Origin: Todiramphus chloris collaris
Lineage: Eukaryota; Chordata; Aves; Coraciiformes; Alcedinidae
Assembly: GCA_025345505.1 (NCBI GenBank)
Contig: JANVCC010000030.1
Span: 9,930,592 to 9,994,591 of the forward strand
Direction of reading: 5' to 3'
DNA: 64,000 nucleotides
The notes beneath the pieces were generated by a model. The model had not been told where the DNA came from. It saw only the letters and a program-made list of their open reading frames with translations, and made no database searches. A program made the position numbers and the translations under genes. Shown piece by piece: positions 63,647-64,000 of the stretch. Numbering within the stretch: the stretch's first letter is position 1; each line of letters opens with the position of its first letter.

Positions 63647-64000
63647 TGTCATGGTTTAGTCAGGGTGGCCACTTAGACCTGTAACAAATGCTCTCTGTTA
63701 TGACTCCTCCCTCCCCAAAGGGGAAGAGAAAGGGAATAAGGGAGAGAGACTTAGCAATTAGAAAAGGGATCTAGAACAGCCTTAATGAAAATAATAATAA
63801 TAATGAAAATGGAATATATGCAGATATATACAAAACCAGTATTGAACCCAACCCCCCCAGTGGCAATTACATCACCATCACCACTGATGCTGTGGAGCAG
63901 GCACCGGGAGAGTCCCAGACTGGGCCCAGCAGCAGACAGGAGCTGTGTTCAGGAGCTGGATGCTGATACTGGATTCAGGAACACACCGACGGGGATCGAA
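63647..64000 (-). mobile_element. LTR end of an avian endogenous retrovirus (fossil, runs off window)
   Basis: The + strand opens tgtcatggtttagtcaggg. On the minus strand this is the U5 end (...AAACCATGACA), like the ends of the copies at 39501 and 62489. An (AAT)n tract and tatatacaaaaccagtattg follow at 63785-63845. Whether a full element or a solo LTR follows cannot be seen because it passes the right edge. Confidence 0.65.

Noticed and set aside
261-64000. A second host gene, tRNA, rRNA or microRNA gene
   Set aside because: Both strands were read for recognisable domains, cloverleaf-type landmarks and long hairpins. Nothing met a reasonable standard beyond RYK and repeats.

Overview
The window is one vertebrate gene and its intervening DNA, not a gene-dense or microbial region. 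The gene is RYK, the Wnt-binding receptor-like tyrosine pseudokinase, on the + strand. It runs from exon 1, whose first codon is cut by the left window edge, to the stop codon at 60266-60268. I placed 15 coding exons. Every junction is GT-AG, every phase closes, and together they give 617 residues in the window plus a stop. The protein reads as signal peptide, WIF domain, tetrabasic site, single membrane span, juxtamembrane region, tyrosine-kinase-like domain with a DNA motif in place of DFG, and a C-terminal GAYV.

The host is a bird. The introns carry many CR1 LINE fragments with the avian 3' end. Three LTR fossils end in (or, read on the + strand, begin with) the TGT-ATGGTTTA motif that I recall from repeat families widespread in neoavian genomes. 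The species cannot be fixed from the sequence.

Layout: 1-260 is exon 1 in a GC-rich, CpG-rich segment. 261-17665 is a 17.4 kb first intron that starts with a G-run-rich stretch and holds a 25-base C tract, a CR1 fragment and mostly unremarkable DNA. 17666-34478 holds exons 2-9 (WIF domain, membrane span, juxtamembrane region, start of the kinase domain). 34479-49010 is a 14.5 kb intron with the densest repeats: a 1 kb sense CR1 at 35 kb, and an LTR between two antisense CR1 copies at 38.9-40.8 kb. 49011-60268 holds exons 10-15 (rest of the kinase domain), with an old CR1 reverse-transcriptase remnant in intron 13. 60269-64000 is 3' UTR and downstream DNA with two further LTR fossils.

I found no second host gene, tRNA, rRNA, CRISPR array or operon-like system, and nothing I can honestly call an undescribed biological system. 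The most checkable oddities are a 16-bp-arm hairpin in intron 9, an exact 34-bp tandem duplication in intron 12, the first-intron G-run block, a candidate LTR fossil in intron 8, and the lack of a canonical AATAAA for 2.8 kb after the stop.
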